DNA of 64,000 nt from Catenulispora sp. GP43. GTDB lineage: Bacteria; Actinomycetota; Actinomycetes; Streptomycetales; Catenulisporaceae. This document shows positions 1 through 8,644 of the stretch, piece after piece. The stretch is from assembly GCF_041260665.1 (NCBI RefSeq), contig NZ_JBGCCT010000007.1:62001-126000 (forward strand), in the 5' to 3' direction. The notes below the pieces were generated by a model. That model was not told the origin of the DNA. It was given only the letters and a program-made list of their open reading frames with translations, and ran no database searches. The position numbers were made by a program, and so were the translations under genes. The first letter of the stretch is position 1, and each line of letters starts with the position of its first letter.

Positions 1-187
1 GGTTCTAACTTAGTTGGCAATAAGGGTTCTTATCTACGCGCGTTCGGAACGCGTTGATGGTGTGTGTTCACGCTGCTCAGGCGACCATATGAGGGCCCAA
101 GCAAGCCATGGACCCGTGCTTATACTCGAAGACTGATTAAGCTCCGCCCCGCTGTGGCCGTTTGTTCGTCTGCCGGAGGGAAGTTCC
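1..187. other. Leading stretch without a recognised gene
   Basis: I see no convincing coding sequence here. The only notable signal is a GGAGGG Shine-Dalgarno at 175-180, which serves the gene starting at 188. Confidence 0.5.
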
Positions 188-805
188 GTGGACACCAGAT
201 CAGAGGAGGGCGCCGCCGTGCAGCCCTCGCGAACGTCTGAGCAAGACACCGCGGGTGGCGTATCGCGCCGTCGGGCGCTCGGGGTGGTAGGTGTCGGCGC
301 GGCCGGCGCGCTGCTGCCCACTGCACCCGCCGCGGCTGACACCGGTGCCGGGGCGCGGGCTGCCGCGCCGGACGATGTCACTACGAAGCTGACCGACGTG
401 CAGGTCGCGGTGGTCTCCGCCGTGGCACGCAGTATGGCGTCTGTCCCGGTAATACTGCCCTACCGCGCCGGCCGTGACCTTCACCCGCTCGACCGGGTCA
501 ACGAAGCACACATCCGCACGCTGGCCGGACACCTGGCGCCTGCGCAGGCCGTCCTGACGCGCCAGGGCGTCGATGTACTCGCCGCCGCCGGAATCGGTTC
601 CGCGACTCCTTCGGCGGTGGCGTCGACCATCGCCGCGCACACCGAATGGGACGCTCACCCCGGGGTCAACGCCGCGCTCCTGCTCGCCACCGCGACCGCG
701 ACGCCGCTCGGCTTCAGCGACGCGTTCCCCCATGCTTGGCGTGCCCTCCTACGCAGCCGAAGCTGGCCCATGGTTACCGCGGTCCCGCCGAAGGAGGCGT
801 CATGA
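188..805 (+). CDS. Tat-exported hypothetical protein
   Basis: A 205-residue protein of unknown function. Its N-terminus reads SRRRALGVVGVGAAGALL and then Ala-rich residues, a twin-arginine (Tat) signal peptide at about residues 25-52. The mature part is small and Ala/Thr-rich with no motif I recognise. Two starts are plausible: GTG 188 behind GGAGGG, and in-frame GTG 218 behind GAGGAGGG; both keep the Tat signal. The stop overlaps the next start (ATGA at 802-805), so this gene and the downstream degenerate protease are probably translationally coupled and may work together outside the membrane. The Tat call is seen directly; partnership is inference. Confidence 0.7.
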   Translation: MDTRSEEGAAVQPSRTSEQDTAGGVSRRRALGVVGVGAAGALLPTAPAAADTGAGARAAAPDDVTTKLTDVQVAVVSAVARSMASVPVILPYRAGRDLHPLDRVNEAHIRTLAGHLAPAQAVLTRQGVDVLAAAGIGSATPSAVASTIAAHTEWDAHPGVNAALLLATATATPLGFSDAFPHAWRALLRSRSWPMVTAVPPKEAS

Positions 806-2442
806 AGATCGATGCAGCGGTCCACGAGGAGATGAAGCTCGCAAAGACCCAGCTTTACCAGCAGCACCGCGACGACCCCAACTTCACCGGCTGCGGCATC
901 GGGTTCCGCCGTCGCGACGGGCAGGTGACGGACGAACTCGTCGTGATCGCCATGGTCGTGGACAAGCTGCCGGCCGGCGCCGTGTCCAAGCGCCGTCTAC
1001 TGCCCACCACCGTGCCGGGAAACACCGGAACCTACGGCGTCGACGTCGTGCAAGTCGGGCCGATCTACGCTGGTGCCGGACCGCGTCCGGCAGGGGCGCA
1101 GGGCAGCCTCCCCACCGGCGGTATAGGCGGCCCAATTACGCAACCCTTCGGGGTACCTCTTCAGGGGTGCAGTGTCTCCAACGAAGACCCGGCCCAATAT
1201 CCGGACAACACCGCACACGGTACCTTCGGCTGCCTGGTCGAAAGTAACGTGGACGGCTCCATTTGCATGCTGTCGACGAACTCCGTCCTCAGCGCTCTCG
1301 GCGGGCTGCTGGCACTGTCAGACCCCATCGTCAACCCCGCGACAGTCGACAACGGCGAAATCAATATCCCGTTCGCGACGCTCTATTCCTCCGTGCAGCT
1401 CCTGGAGAGCCCCAGCGTTAACCAGGTCGACGTGGCGATGGCCAAACTGGACAATCAGAACTCCTACACCCAGGACGTCGCCGGCGGTCTGATGGCTCCG
1501 ATCTCCTCGACTCACCAGGCGGTCGGCATCGCCTTGGCCTGGGACATGCAGGGTGATTCCTTCCTATGTCGGATGGACCTGGCGATGAACCAGTTGGCCT
1601 GTCAGCCGATGGGAGATGGAGCCAATGCCGTGGCGGTGCCCGAGGTGGGCGTGAACATCGAGAAGGTCGGCCGCACGAGCGGCTATACGTCCTCGACGAT
1701 AGACGCCATCGACGTCCAGGTGCTGGTCCACTACACCGCCGATACGCAGCACTTCCCGAACGCCGTTGACCACTATGAGTTCGACGACCTGATCTGGTCG
1801 CAGTACCTGTTCGTCGACGGTGACCGCGGTTCGGTGGCCTGCGTCGGCGGCAACGGCGCGACCTTCGTGTCCTATCCGCCGGCTTCGAACTGCGCACTGC
1901 TTGCCAATACGCAGTCCTACTACGCGCTGCCGAACCTCACAAGCGACAATCAGCTCACGAACGAGATCCAGAAGACGTTCCTGTCTCAATCACAGACCGG
2001 CACCCTTTTCATCGGCGCGGTCTACCTGAATTTGAATACCTTCGTGACGCGATTGCAGCAGGACACCGGCACGGCCTACAGCCAAGCCACAGCACAGGCT
2101 GCAGCGCAGGCCTACTACAACAGCTACCGTGATCTGATAGCCACTGAGATGGCCGCCGGTCCGAACTCCACCACGACGGTGAGCTCGACCGACGCCAACG
2201 ACGCCATCAACCTCGTACTCGACGTCACAGGCTACAAATACGACTCGACCACCTCCACATACAGCGTGACCGGACCTTACACGGTGCCCGAAGCCCAGAA
2301 CGCCTGGGTCATCACCTACTTGCTCGGCACCGGCATGGTCAACATGACCATGCAGCAGGCCATCGCCTATATGGCCGAGGGTTCCATCTACGAGTTCGTC
2401 TACAACACGCTGCTCAAAGTACCGACCATCGAACTCCCTTGA
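802..2442 (+). CDS. Trypsin-fold (Nal1-like) protein with missing catalytic residues
   Basis: A 546-residue protein. ATG 802 is chosen because AAGGAGG lies just upstream and it overlaps the stop of the preceding gene; the frame is open further upstream, but that part overlaps the Tat gene. The region after residue 30 (GCGIGFRR, then VVIAMVVDKLP) resembles trypsin-like proteins of the Nal1 type. The usual catalytic positions look wrong: the TNxH segment reads CMLSTNSVLS without His, and the GDSG segment reads GDRGS, while the Asp-type segment VDVAMAKL is kept. It therefore probably keeps the fold without ordinary serine protease activity. No export signal of its own is evident. Fold assignment is moderate; loss of activity is inferred. 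Confidence 0.6.
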   Translation: MKIDAAVHEEMKLAKTQLYQQHRDDPNFTGCGIGFRRRDGQVTDELVVIAMVVDKLPAGAVSKRRLLPTTVPGNTGTYGVDVVQVGPIYAGAGPRPAGAQGSLPTGGIGGPITQPFGVPLQGCSVSNEDPAQYPDNTAHGTFGCLVESNVDGSICMLSTNSVLSALGGLLALSDPIVNPATVDNGEINIPFATLYSSVQLLESPSVNQVDVAMAKLDNQNSYTQDVAGGLMAPISSTHQAVGIALAWDMQGDSFLCRMDLAMNQLACQPMGDGANAVAVPEVGVNIEKVGRTSGYTSSTIDAIDVQVLVHYTADTQHFPNAVDHYEFDDLIWSQYLFVDGDRGSVACVGGNGATFVSYPPASNCALLANTQSYYALPNLTSDNQLTNEIQKTFLSQSQTGTLFIGAVYLNLNTFVTRLQQDTGTAYSQATAQAAAQAYYNSYRDLIATEMAAGPNSTTTVSSTDANDAINLVLDVTGYKYDSTTSTYSVTGPYTVPEAQNAWVITYLLGTGMVNMTMQQAIAYMAEGSIYEFVYNTLLKVPTIELP

Positions 2443-2462
2443 TGCAGAAGGTTTTGTGCACG

Positions 2463-2502
2463 TGATGGGTGTCGGCGCTCCGCAGCGGTTCAACACCCAT
2501 CA
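2463..2502 (+). terminator. Hairpin after the protease-like gene
   Basis: TGATGGGTGT at 2463-2472 pairs perfectly with ACACCCATCA at 2493-2502. It lies 21 bases after the stop of the upstream gene and has no T-run. A terminator role is likely but unproven. Confidence 0.45.
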
Positions 2503-2633
2503 ACGCTGTCGAAGGGTGAAGGATTGCAGTATCTCTGAGCTCGCCCCTCTTTCCCTGACTCCTTGGTCATGACCTGGCTTTCCGGAACGAGCGTTGACAG
2601 GATGCGATTGCTACCTCGTTTAAGGGAGCTGTC

Positions 2634-2858
2634 GTGCCGAAGCCGTATCCGGCGGAGTTCCGCCGTCACGCTCTGGCTCTGGTCGCCTCCGAGCGGACCG
2701 TGGTCGACGTGGCCGCGTCATTGGGATCGCGCAGTCTTGTCTGTACCGGTGGGTACGACAGGACCTGGTAGATCGCGGTGAAAGAGAGCCCGTCCCGTGC
2801 GGAGTCCGCTGAGCTGCCCGCGGCCCGGGCGCGGATCCGGGATTTGGAAGAGGAAGTG
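2634..2858 (+). pseudogene. Remnant of IS3-family OrfA (transposase HTH subunit)
   Basis: GTG 2634 opens VPKPYPAEFRRHALALVAS, the usual N-terminus of actinobacterial IS3 OrfA proteins, which bind the element ends through a helix-turn-helix. One base is missing near 2730, after which IAQSCLYRWVRQDLVDRGE continues in another frame. A second shift near 2790 leads into AESAELPAARARIRDLEEEV. The sequence stops at the point where OrfA would continue, and no OrfB follows. It is a broken, truncated insertion-sequence relic. Confidence 0.75.
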
Positions 2859-2876
2859 AATGGACCAGCATCTTGA

Positions 2877-3756
2877 ACCGGGCACCGATCCTTCCACGGC
2901 AGTACGGGCAGTCCTCGGCGCAAATCTTCCTCAATTGCAGCTGCCGCACCTGACTGGGTCCGATCCAGCCTGGATCGGCTACTGCCTCCGGGCGAACCTG
3001 ACCGAACCTTCTGGGAGGCTGCCTGGGACGCTTTTGTGGTGCGAACCGCACTGTCCAAGGCGGTCTTCGAACTGCTGAAGGGTAACTACGCATTGGCAGT
3101 GGCGCGTGCCGATGCCGCCACGGAGGACCGGCGTTTACAGGCGCGGTCGGCGAATACCGGTATCCATCTGCTGACGTACTACTGGCACGGTCTCATCGGC
3201 CTCGATACGCCAGACGGACTGCTGCGCGGGATCTACAGACGAGTGCCTGCTACGACCTGCGACCACTTCACGTCGTTCATCAGCCGCAGTCTGCGGGACG
3301 AGACAGCAAGTTGACACAGACGTCCTTGACCGGCTGACAGCCTTCTGGGAATTCCGCACAGAAGCCGTCATCGGTGGGGCGGATCCGAAGGAACTTGCCG
3401 AGTTCGGTTGGTGGTTTGCATCTGGACTGTTCGAGGATAATTGGGCCTTCGGTCGACTCCTGAACGTTCTCAAGACAGCCGGGCATGTCGAAGCGGTCGA
3501 CGGAGTCTTGGATCGGCTAGCGGCCCTGGCGACCACCCACACTCAGCTTTGCCTGGCGGTTTTGAACGAGTGGGCAGCGAGCAACCCGCTCAACCTGTAC
3601 ATGGTCGCGAGTCGCGAAGAAGCCATTCGCACCGTTCTGACTGCAGGCTTCAGCGGTAGCGGCGACGAAAAACAGGCGGCGTTGGATGTGGTCGGCCGAC
3701 TAATCGGGATCGGAATTGACATGCGTGACGTCGACCCCGGCCGAGGCGTTGTGTGA
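2877..3756 (+). pseudogene. Broken C-terminal piece of a large helical protein
   Basis: Two coding-quality stretches lie in different frames. The first runs to 3314 (WVRSSLDRLLPPGEPD ... FTSFISRSLRDE). The second starts near 3312 (VDTDVLDRLTAFWEFRTEAV) and ends at 3756. They read on from each other across a one-base change near 3310. No good start is present, and the 5' part is lost against the IS3 relic. The composition (helical, many Leu/Ala/Trp) resembles C-terminal regions of large NTPase-type proteins, but I recognise no domain, so function is left open. Confidence 0.5.
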
Positions 3757-3823
3757 AGCTCGGCGACGCTGGCAACTGCGCTGTGACTTCCGTCGCTAAC
3801 AATCTTTAGCCGCGGGGCGCTCA

Positions 3824-4440
3824 TTGACCACGTCGCCGAGGTGTCTATGGCCCTGGGCGGCGGTTGCGTGTACGCAGGCGTGGCTCTCGGTGCCGATAAT
3901 CGTCAAGCTCGAAGGCGCCATGGTCCGGGCGATCATCGACGACCTTGACGGCTCGGCGGCCGGGCGGGTTGTGCTTGGATACCGGCTCCTGAGCTTGCAC
4001 TACGAGTGGATGCTGTCGCTCAGGCTGCCTCCGGACGTGCCGGACGCGTTCGTCGACGAGCTTCGATTCCACCTCGGTCTGTCGGGCTCAGCGCCGCGGA
4101 CGCCGACGTTGGACTACGGCTATCCGGTGCTTGGCGTGGACGTCGACCAGGACGAACTGCCGGGCGCGTGGATCGCAGGCTGGTACGCCAACAGCACGGC
4201 AACGGCCCCGAGGCCTGGGGAGTGCTCGTGCGCACCTTCGTCCTGGACGACGAGATGTATCAGCTGATTCAGGACGTTCCGCCGTGGCTGGCCCGTTGGT
4301 CGCTGACCGAAGGCTGGATCGGCTTCGCTCGCGAGGAACTCAGCCTTGATCCGTGGCTGAATTTCTACGCCGCCCACGGACACGCCTACGCCGCCTCACC
4401 CGGTGAGCGTCCGCAAGCGCTGTCCGAGCAGGCACCAGCC
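3824..4440 (+). pseudogene. Frameshifted gene of unknown function
   Basis: One frame reads VKLEGAMVRAIIDDLDGSAA to GAWIAGWYANS and stops making sense near 4195. From about 4205 the coding sense continues in the next frame (GPEAWGVLVRTFVLDDEM, then LARWSLTEGWIGFAREELS) and fades near 4440. A single indel at about 4190-4205 explains this. I do not recognise the roughly 200-residue product. It sits directly before a broken macro-domain gene within a run of decayed genes. Confidence 0.5.
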
Positions 4441-4534
4441 GTTCGCCGCCACCCAGACCACCGAGCCCTGGCCGCTACGGAGCTGAGGCGACAGGTCTCC
4501 GCCATTGTTGGTAGGCGGCGCTACCGCCGGCGAC

Positions 4535-5030
4535 GTGGCTGGGGAGATCGAGTACGTGGTGGGCGACGCGACCGCGCCGAAGGGCGTCGGCCTGAGGATC
4601 ATCGCGCATGTCTGCAACGATGCCGGCGGTTGAGGCAAGGGGTTCGTCGTCGCGGTCTCCCGCCGCTGGCCGGAGCCGGAGGCCGCCTACCGCTCGTGGT
4701 ACCGCGAGAGGGAGACGAACGACTTTGCTCTGGGTGCTGTTCAGCTGGTGCCGCTGGGCCAGGACCTGATCGTGGCGAACATGATCGGGCAGCACGGGTA
4801 TCGTCCAGGCCCCGGTGATCCTCCGGTTCGGTACGCAGCGATCGAGACGGCGCTGGCCGCCCTGGGGGAGCACGCTCTCGACCTGGGGCCTCGGTGCACA
4901 TGCCGAGGATCGGCTGCGGGCTGGCCGGTGGACGGTGGGAGCTGATCGAGCCGCTCACCGATGAGTACCTCACCCGCCGCGGTATCGCCGTGACGGCCTA
5001 CGACCTGCGACCCCGACCCTACGGATCTGA
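4535..5030 (+). pseudogene. Broken macro-domain (ADP-ribose-binding) protein
   Basis: From GTG 4535 the translation reads GEIEYVVGDATAPKG, then IIAHVCNDAGG, a typical macro-domain start: ADP-ribose-binding proteins that often remove ADP-ribose or hydrolyse its derivatives. A TGA at about 4633 replaces the Trp expected in GGWGKGF. After ALGEHALDLG one base is missing near 4890, and HMPRIGCGLAGGRWELIEPL continues in another frame. The end runs into the oppositely oriented intact gene at 5019. With one nonsense and one frameshift change it is a pseudogene. Confidence 0.75.
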
Positions 5031-5504
5031 ACGCAAGCCCACCGCCGAGTGCTGGATGACGCTGGCCGGGAGGTTCGCGCCGTCAGCAGTCCTCCGGCTC
5101 AGGGCGGTCAACTTCTCGCGGGCTTTTTGCGCCGGCTCACCGAGAACGATCGCGCTCAACACGAGCTCGAGCATGACGCAGTCGTATTCGTCATCGGCAA
5201 ACCGGTAGCGTTCGGGATCGCCCTCGACTACTGCCTGAGCAATCCGGTAGCCGCCACCGTCCGCGAGGCTGAAGGTCGCCTGGTAGATTCCGCGGCCTGT
5301 CCAACTGCGGTGCAGATAGACGACGTCTTCCTCGGCGAACACGTTCCACTTCTCATCCATATCCCGAGCGCGGTACCCGGCCTGGATCCGCTCCCAGTCC
5401 TGTTCCGACCAGATCCTGGGCGGCAGGAGGGGCAGCGGCCGGGGCTTCGATATCGGCTGGAGTCGTCGGAATGACGAGCGGGACAATCGTTCGCGATCAG
5501 ACAC
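5019..5504 (-). CDS. Conserved hypothetical protein
   Basis: A 161-residue soluble protein starting at GTG 5504 (MSDRERLSRSSFRRL). The core, with RIWSEQDWERIQAGYRARD, KWNVFAEEDVVYLHRSWTG and YQATFSLADGGGYRIAQAV, looks like a conserved actinobacterial family without known function. I recall such proteins near macro-domain genes, which fits the broken macro gene converging on it, but this is memory rather than a search result. No signal peptide or membrane segment is seen. Confidence 0.7.
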   Translation of the reverse strand: MSDRERLSRSSFRRLQPISKPRPLPLLPPRIWSEQDWERIQAGYRARDMDEKWNVFAEEDVVYLHRSWTGRGIYQATFSLADGGGYRIAQAVVEGDPERYRFADDEYDCVMLELVLSAIVLGEPAQKAREKLTALSRRTADGANLPASVIQHSAVGLRSDP

Positions 5505-5547
5505 GACGCCATCCTACGAAGCGCGGCAACGCAGTAACGGAGTCATC

Positions 5548-5790
5548 ATGTTCGACCACGTCGCGGGGCTGGCTCCCAAAGAGGCGGCGCGCTGGACCGC
5601 CATGGTCGAGCAGTGTCGCCCCGTGCTCGCGGCCGAAGGGATGGAAACCGTCCAGGTGTTGCTAGCCGAGCACGGGATGAGCGTGATCCAGGCGATCGCG
5701 ATCACACGTGCGTTGCTGGGCTGGGACGAGACGCCCCTGCGCGTCGCCATCGACATCGTGGCGACGAGCGAGGTTCGCGCTACCCGTTGA
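5548..5790 (+). CDS. Small hypothetical protein
   Basis: An 80-residue, mostly helical protein (MFDHVAGLAPKEAARWTAMV ... LRVAIDIVATSEVRATR). ATG 5548 has an ACGGAG ribosome-binding site. It is divergent from the gene ending at 5504 with only 43 bases between them, so the two promoters must overlap. I recognise no family; it may be a small regulatory or accessory protein. Confidence 0.5.
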   Translation: MFDHVAGLAPKEAARWTAMVEQCRPVLAAEGMETVQVLLAEHGMSVIQAIAITRALLGWDETPLRVAIDIVATSEVRATR

Positions 5791-6105
5791 AACCCCAGAA
5801 CTTCTGTCAACTTCGCGGCAGTCCATGCTCGCCGCCTCGGCTGTGAGGCAGACGCGCCCGGAGCTCTGGGCCGTGTTCAGAATCCAGCAAACTCTTGGCC
5901 TCCACGGTGCGCGGAATGGCGTCATAGTCGGCCCTGGACCGACCATACGCGCGCTTACACAGACGTCCGCAGCCCCTGTTCGGCTGACTGCCGATAGGCG
6001 CTCACCGACCCGCTCCCGCCTTCGCGATTTCGGCCCTGACCTGGCCTTTTTCCAGAAATCACGTAGGATCGAGGCGGCCTGCAGAACACTGTCGGAGGGG
6101 ACATC
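5791..6105. other. Gene-free interval
   Basis: About 315 bases without a convincing coding sequence. The end carries the CGGAGGGG ribosome-binding site of the gyrase-B-like gene, and the promoter for that gene presumably lies here, although I cannot point to clear -35 and -10 boxes. Confidence 0.4.
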
Positions 6106-7272
6106 GTGAGCCAGGAACCCATCAAGTACGACGCCAGCCACCTTCAGGTATTGGAGGGCTTGGAAGCCGTGCGGAAGCGGCCGGGGATGTATGTCGGATC
6201 GACCGGTGAACGGGGTCTCCACAATGTGGTGTTCGAGGCTGCGGACCGGGCGATCGAGGAGATCCTGACCGACCGCGCCAGCCATCTCGAGATCGCCTTC
6301 ATGCCCGACGGCAGCGTGCGTGTCGCCGACGACGGACCCGGAATCCCGTTCGAGATTGATTCGGATGCCGGCGGCCCCGGTCTCGAAGCCCAACTGACTC
6401 GGCTGATGATCGGCCGAAGTCCAGGCGGACCGCGATATCCGGTGCTCAGCTCTTTCGGCCTGGGACTTGCGGTCGTCAACGCCCTGTCAAGCCGGCTGGT
6501 GGCCGAGGTTCAGCGCGAAGGACGGCGCCAGGTCCAGGAGTACGCGCGCGGCGTCGCGGTCGCTCCTCCCGCAGACGCGGGACCGGCAGGGAGCAGCGGA
6601 ACCATCATCTGCTTCTGGCCGGACCCCGACATCTTCGAGACCACGGAGTGCTCGTTCGACGTGCTTGCCGAGCGCTTCAGAGAGTTGGCATTCCTCAACC
6701 GCGTCTTGGACATCTCACTCACGGACGAACGACGCCTGTCCGAGCCTCGCTCAGTTCGATTCCGCTCGCCGGGCGGTGTGCGCGAGATGGTCGCCTTCCT
6801 CGACGAGCAGGCTGCGGCCCCCGTTCATCCGGAGATCATCAGCTTCGAGCGGGACGACTCGCAGATGACAGGCACGACGGAGGTCGCTCTGCGGTGGCGC
6901 AGCTCCGGACCGGAGCAGGTTCGCAGCTTCGCGAACAGCCGGCCCACCCCCGGCGGCGGAACTCACATGCTGGGCTTCCATGACGGGGTGACAGCCGCGG
7001 TCACCGCCTATGCAAGGAAGCGGGGGCTGCTGACGAAGGCCGACCCCGATCTCAGCACCGACCGGATCAGCGAAGGCTTGACAGCGATCGTGTCGGTGAA
7101 GCTGGAACATCCCGAGTTCGAGGGCTCTACACGCGACGTGCTGGGCAACGCCGCAGTGCGTGCCAATATCCGACAAGCCGTTGCGGACCACCTCGACAAC
7201 TGGCTGGAGGAACACCCGCAACAGGCCGCAGCCGTTCTCGACTTGATCATCCAAAAGGCTCCCCACAACTGA
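6106..7272 (+). CDS. Stand-alone GyrB-type ATPase and transducer module with altered ATP site
   Basis: A 388-residue protein matching only the N-terminal half of DNA gyrase subunit B: GHKL ATPase domain (about 1-215) and transducer domain (about 220-385). It ends where GyrB would continue into TOPRIM, so it cannot cleave DNA. Hallmarks include YDASHLQVLEGLEAVRKRPG, GSTGERGLHN and LTAIVSVKLEHPEFEG. Key residues differ: the catalytic Glu44 is present, but the Mg-binding Asn is Arg48, DDGRGIP reads DDGPGIP, the glycine lid is SSFGLGLAVV instead of GGLHGVG, and the transducer QTK loop reads STR (341-343). It may bind nucleotide poorly and could act by dimerising with gyrase or by sequestering an inhibitor; these roles are speculation. 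Confidence 0.8.
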   Translation: MSQEPIKYDASHLQVLEGLEAVRKRPGMYVGSTGERGLHNVVFEAADRAIEEILTDRASHLEIAFMPDGSVRVADDGPGIPFEIDSDAGGPGLEAQLTRLMIGRSPGGPRYPVLSSFGLGLAVVNALSSRLVAEVQREGRRQVQEYARGVAVAPPADAGPAGSSGTIICFWPDPDIFETTECSFDVLAERFRELAFLNRVLDISLTDERRLSEPRSVRFRSPGGVREMVAFLDEQAAAPVHPEIISFERDDSQMTGTTEVALRWRSSGPEQVRSFANSRPTPGGGTHMLGFHDGVTAAVTAYARKRGLLTKADPDLSTDRISEGLTAIVSVKLEHPEFEGSTRDVLGNAAVRANIRQAVADHLDNWLEEHPQQAAAVLDLIIQKAPHN

Positions 7273-7364
7273 TTCGGCACCGCTGGCCGGCGACCACGCC
7301 GATGACCGACACCTGTCAGTCGACACCGGAATAGACGCGACGGCCCGCGGCACCGTGATCTACC

Positions 7365-7838
7365 GTGTCGACGGTGAACGCTCTGCACTTCGACTCCGAT
7401 GCGATGACCCTGGTCATCCGCTGTCCGGACACCGAGACGGTTGTGCGTGTGTGCGACCGCTGGCAGTTCGACGCGGACAGCGTCCACTACGCCGTTGAGG
7501 CGTCCACCCTAGGAATGACCGCCCGAGTGGACGAGGCTATCGCGGCGATCTGGGAGCCGCACCCGAACCTTCCGGCGTTCCTGGACGAACTCGCTGGGGA
7601 CTTCCACGGCTGGCCTGGCGAACGCAGCTGGCGGTCGCTCGAAAACGACCTCGGCGTCAGCGCGGTGTTCCGCTCCGGCGGCCACGTCGGGCTGACCTGG
7701 ACGCTGCGCCCGTGGCCTGCACGACACGGAGGCTGGAGCGCGTCGGTGACGACCTGGTTGGAGGCCGGCGAGCAGATGACGGCCTTGGCCGCCGACGTCC
7801 GAGCATTCCTGCGCCTGGAGCCGGACGTCAATGTCTGA
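7365..7838 (+). CDS. Hypothetical protein, possibly DUF6228-like
   Basis: A 157-residue soluble protein. The segment FHGWPGERSWRSLENDLGV followed by GHVGLTWTLRPW and a C-terminal LAADVRAFLRL resembles a family I recall as DUF6228, of unknown function; this needs a profile search. The start is uncertain: GTG 7365 or GTG 7374, neither with a strong ribosome-binding site. Its stop overlaps the start of the next small gene (ATGTCTGA at 7831-7838), so the three genes from 7365 to 8533 form a coupled unit. Confidence 0.6.
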   Translation: MSTVNALHFDSDAMTLVIRCPDTETVVRVCDRWQFDADSVHYAVEASTLGMTARVDEAIAAIWEPHPNLPAFLDELAGDFHGWPGERSWRSLENDLGVSAVFRSGGHVGLTWTLRPWPARHGGWSASVTTWLEAGEQMTALAADVRAFLRLEPDVNV

Positions 7839-7998
7839 GTTCCAGCTGGGCTGGACGCTGAGCGGCACCGGCTGGGTGGACTGCACCGTCACCGGTCTCG
7901 ACGTAAAAACAGTCATAGTGGCCTCCTTCGTTACCACAGCCCCCAGGGACGTCGCCGACATCGGCTATCCGCAGCAGGAGGCGGCCGTTGATGCCTGA
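7831..7998 (+). CDS. Very small protein in a coupled three-gene unit
   Basis: A 55-residue reading frame beginning MSEFQLGWTLSGTGWVDCTV and ending at TGA 7996-7998. Its start overlaps the preceding stop and its stop overlaps the next start, the normal layout of a translationally coupled operon. The sequence looks like only the N-terminal part of a longer beta-rich protein, so it may be a truncated gene that still keeps coupling intact. Confidence 0.45.
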   Translation: MSEFQLGWTLSGTGWVDCTVTGLDVKTVIVASFVTTAPRDVADIGYPQQEAAVDA

Positions 7999-8533
7999 GG
8001 CGAACCTCGTGGCGCTGGAGTTCCTCGCACGACAGGCCAGAGCGCGCGGCATCACCGATGTGCTGTGGCGTGGCACGTTGTGGACTCCGCACGGCGTCCC
8101 GGAGTACTTCACCAGCGACTTCGAAGTAGTCCTCGAGGTAGGCGACACGGACTACTTCCTCATCGAGACCGACGGCCAGAGCGACCACATGCGCATCTGG
8201 CACTATCTGACGGCTGCGGAACTCGTGGCACATCACTGGGATTACGGCGACGAGGGTGTCCAGGAGGCAGTCGGGCTGGTCCGAATGGGCTTCCCGTTCC
8301 TGGGCAGCCGACGCAACGTCCGCTGCGTTCGGGCGTATCACCGCTCATGGGAGCACGAACCTGCACGTCAGGACGTCGTGACGTGCTTCGTTCTCTCCTT
8401 CGACATCGGCGCGTCGTTGCAGATCGACGCCGAGTACGTCGACGGCATCAAACTCGACTGTCTGCCAGCAGGCTGGAGCCCGCCAGATGCGGGCTGGTTC
8501 ACCGTGGATCTGGACAGCCCCAGCGCCGAGTAG
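7991..8533 (+). CDS. Hypothetical protein
   Basis: A 180-residue soluble protein (MPEANLVALEFLARQARARG ... DSPSAE). ATG 7991 is chosen over the TTG three bases upstream because AGGAGG at about 7975-7980 fits it. It has an acidic C-terminus and several aromatic segments (DTDYFLIETDGQSDHMRIW) but no known motif. It is the third gene of the coupled unit that starts at 7365, so it probably shares function with those proteins. Confidence 0.6.
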   Translation: MPEANLVALEFLARQARARGITDVLWRGTLWTPHGVPEYFTSDFEVVLEVGDTDYFLIETDGQSDHMRIWHYLTAAELVAHHWDYGDEGVQEAVGLVRMGFPFLGSRRNVRCVRAYHRSWEHEPARQDVVTCFVLSFDIGASLQIDAEYVDGIKLDCLPAGWSPPDAGWFTVDLDSPSAE

Positions 8534-8644
8534 CCGCGCGCACAGGGCGATGCGCGGTTCGGCTGAGGGCTCGCTCAGTTGCTTGCGTGCGCTCTCGGTG
8601 AGTTCGAGCTCCCCGAAAGCATCCGACACAGGAGGAAAGTCCTG

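Noticed and set aside
6106..7272. The chromosomal gyrB gene
   Set aside because: It ends before the TOPRIM domain and has altered catalytic residues; no gyrA or recF neighbours are seen.
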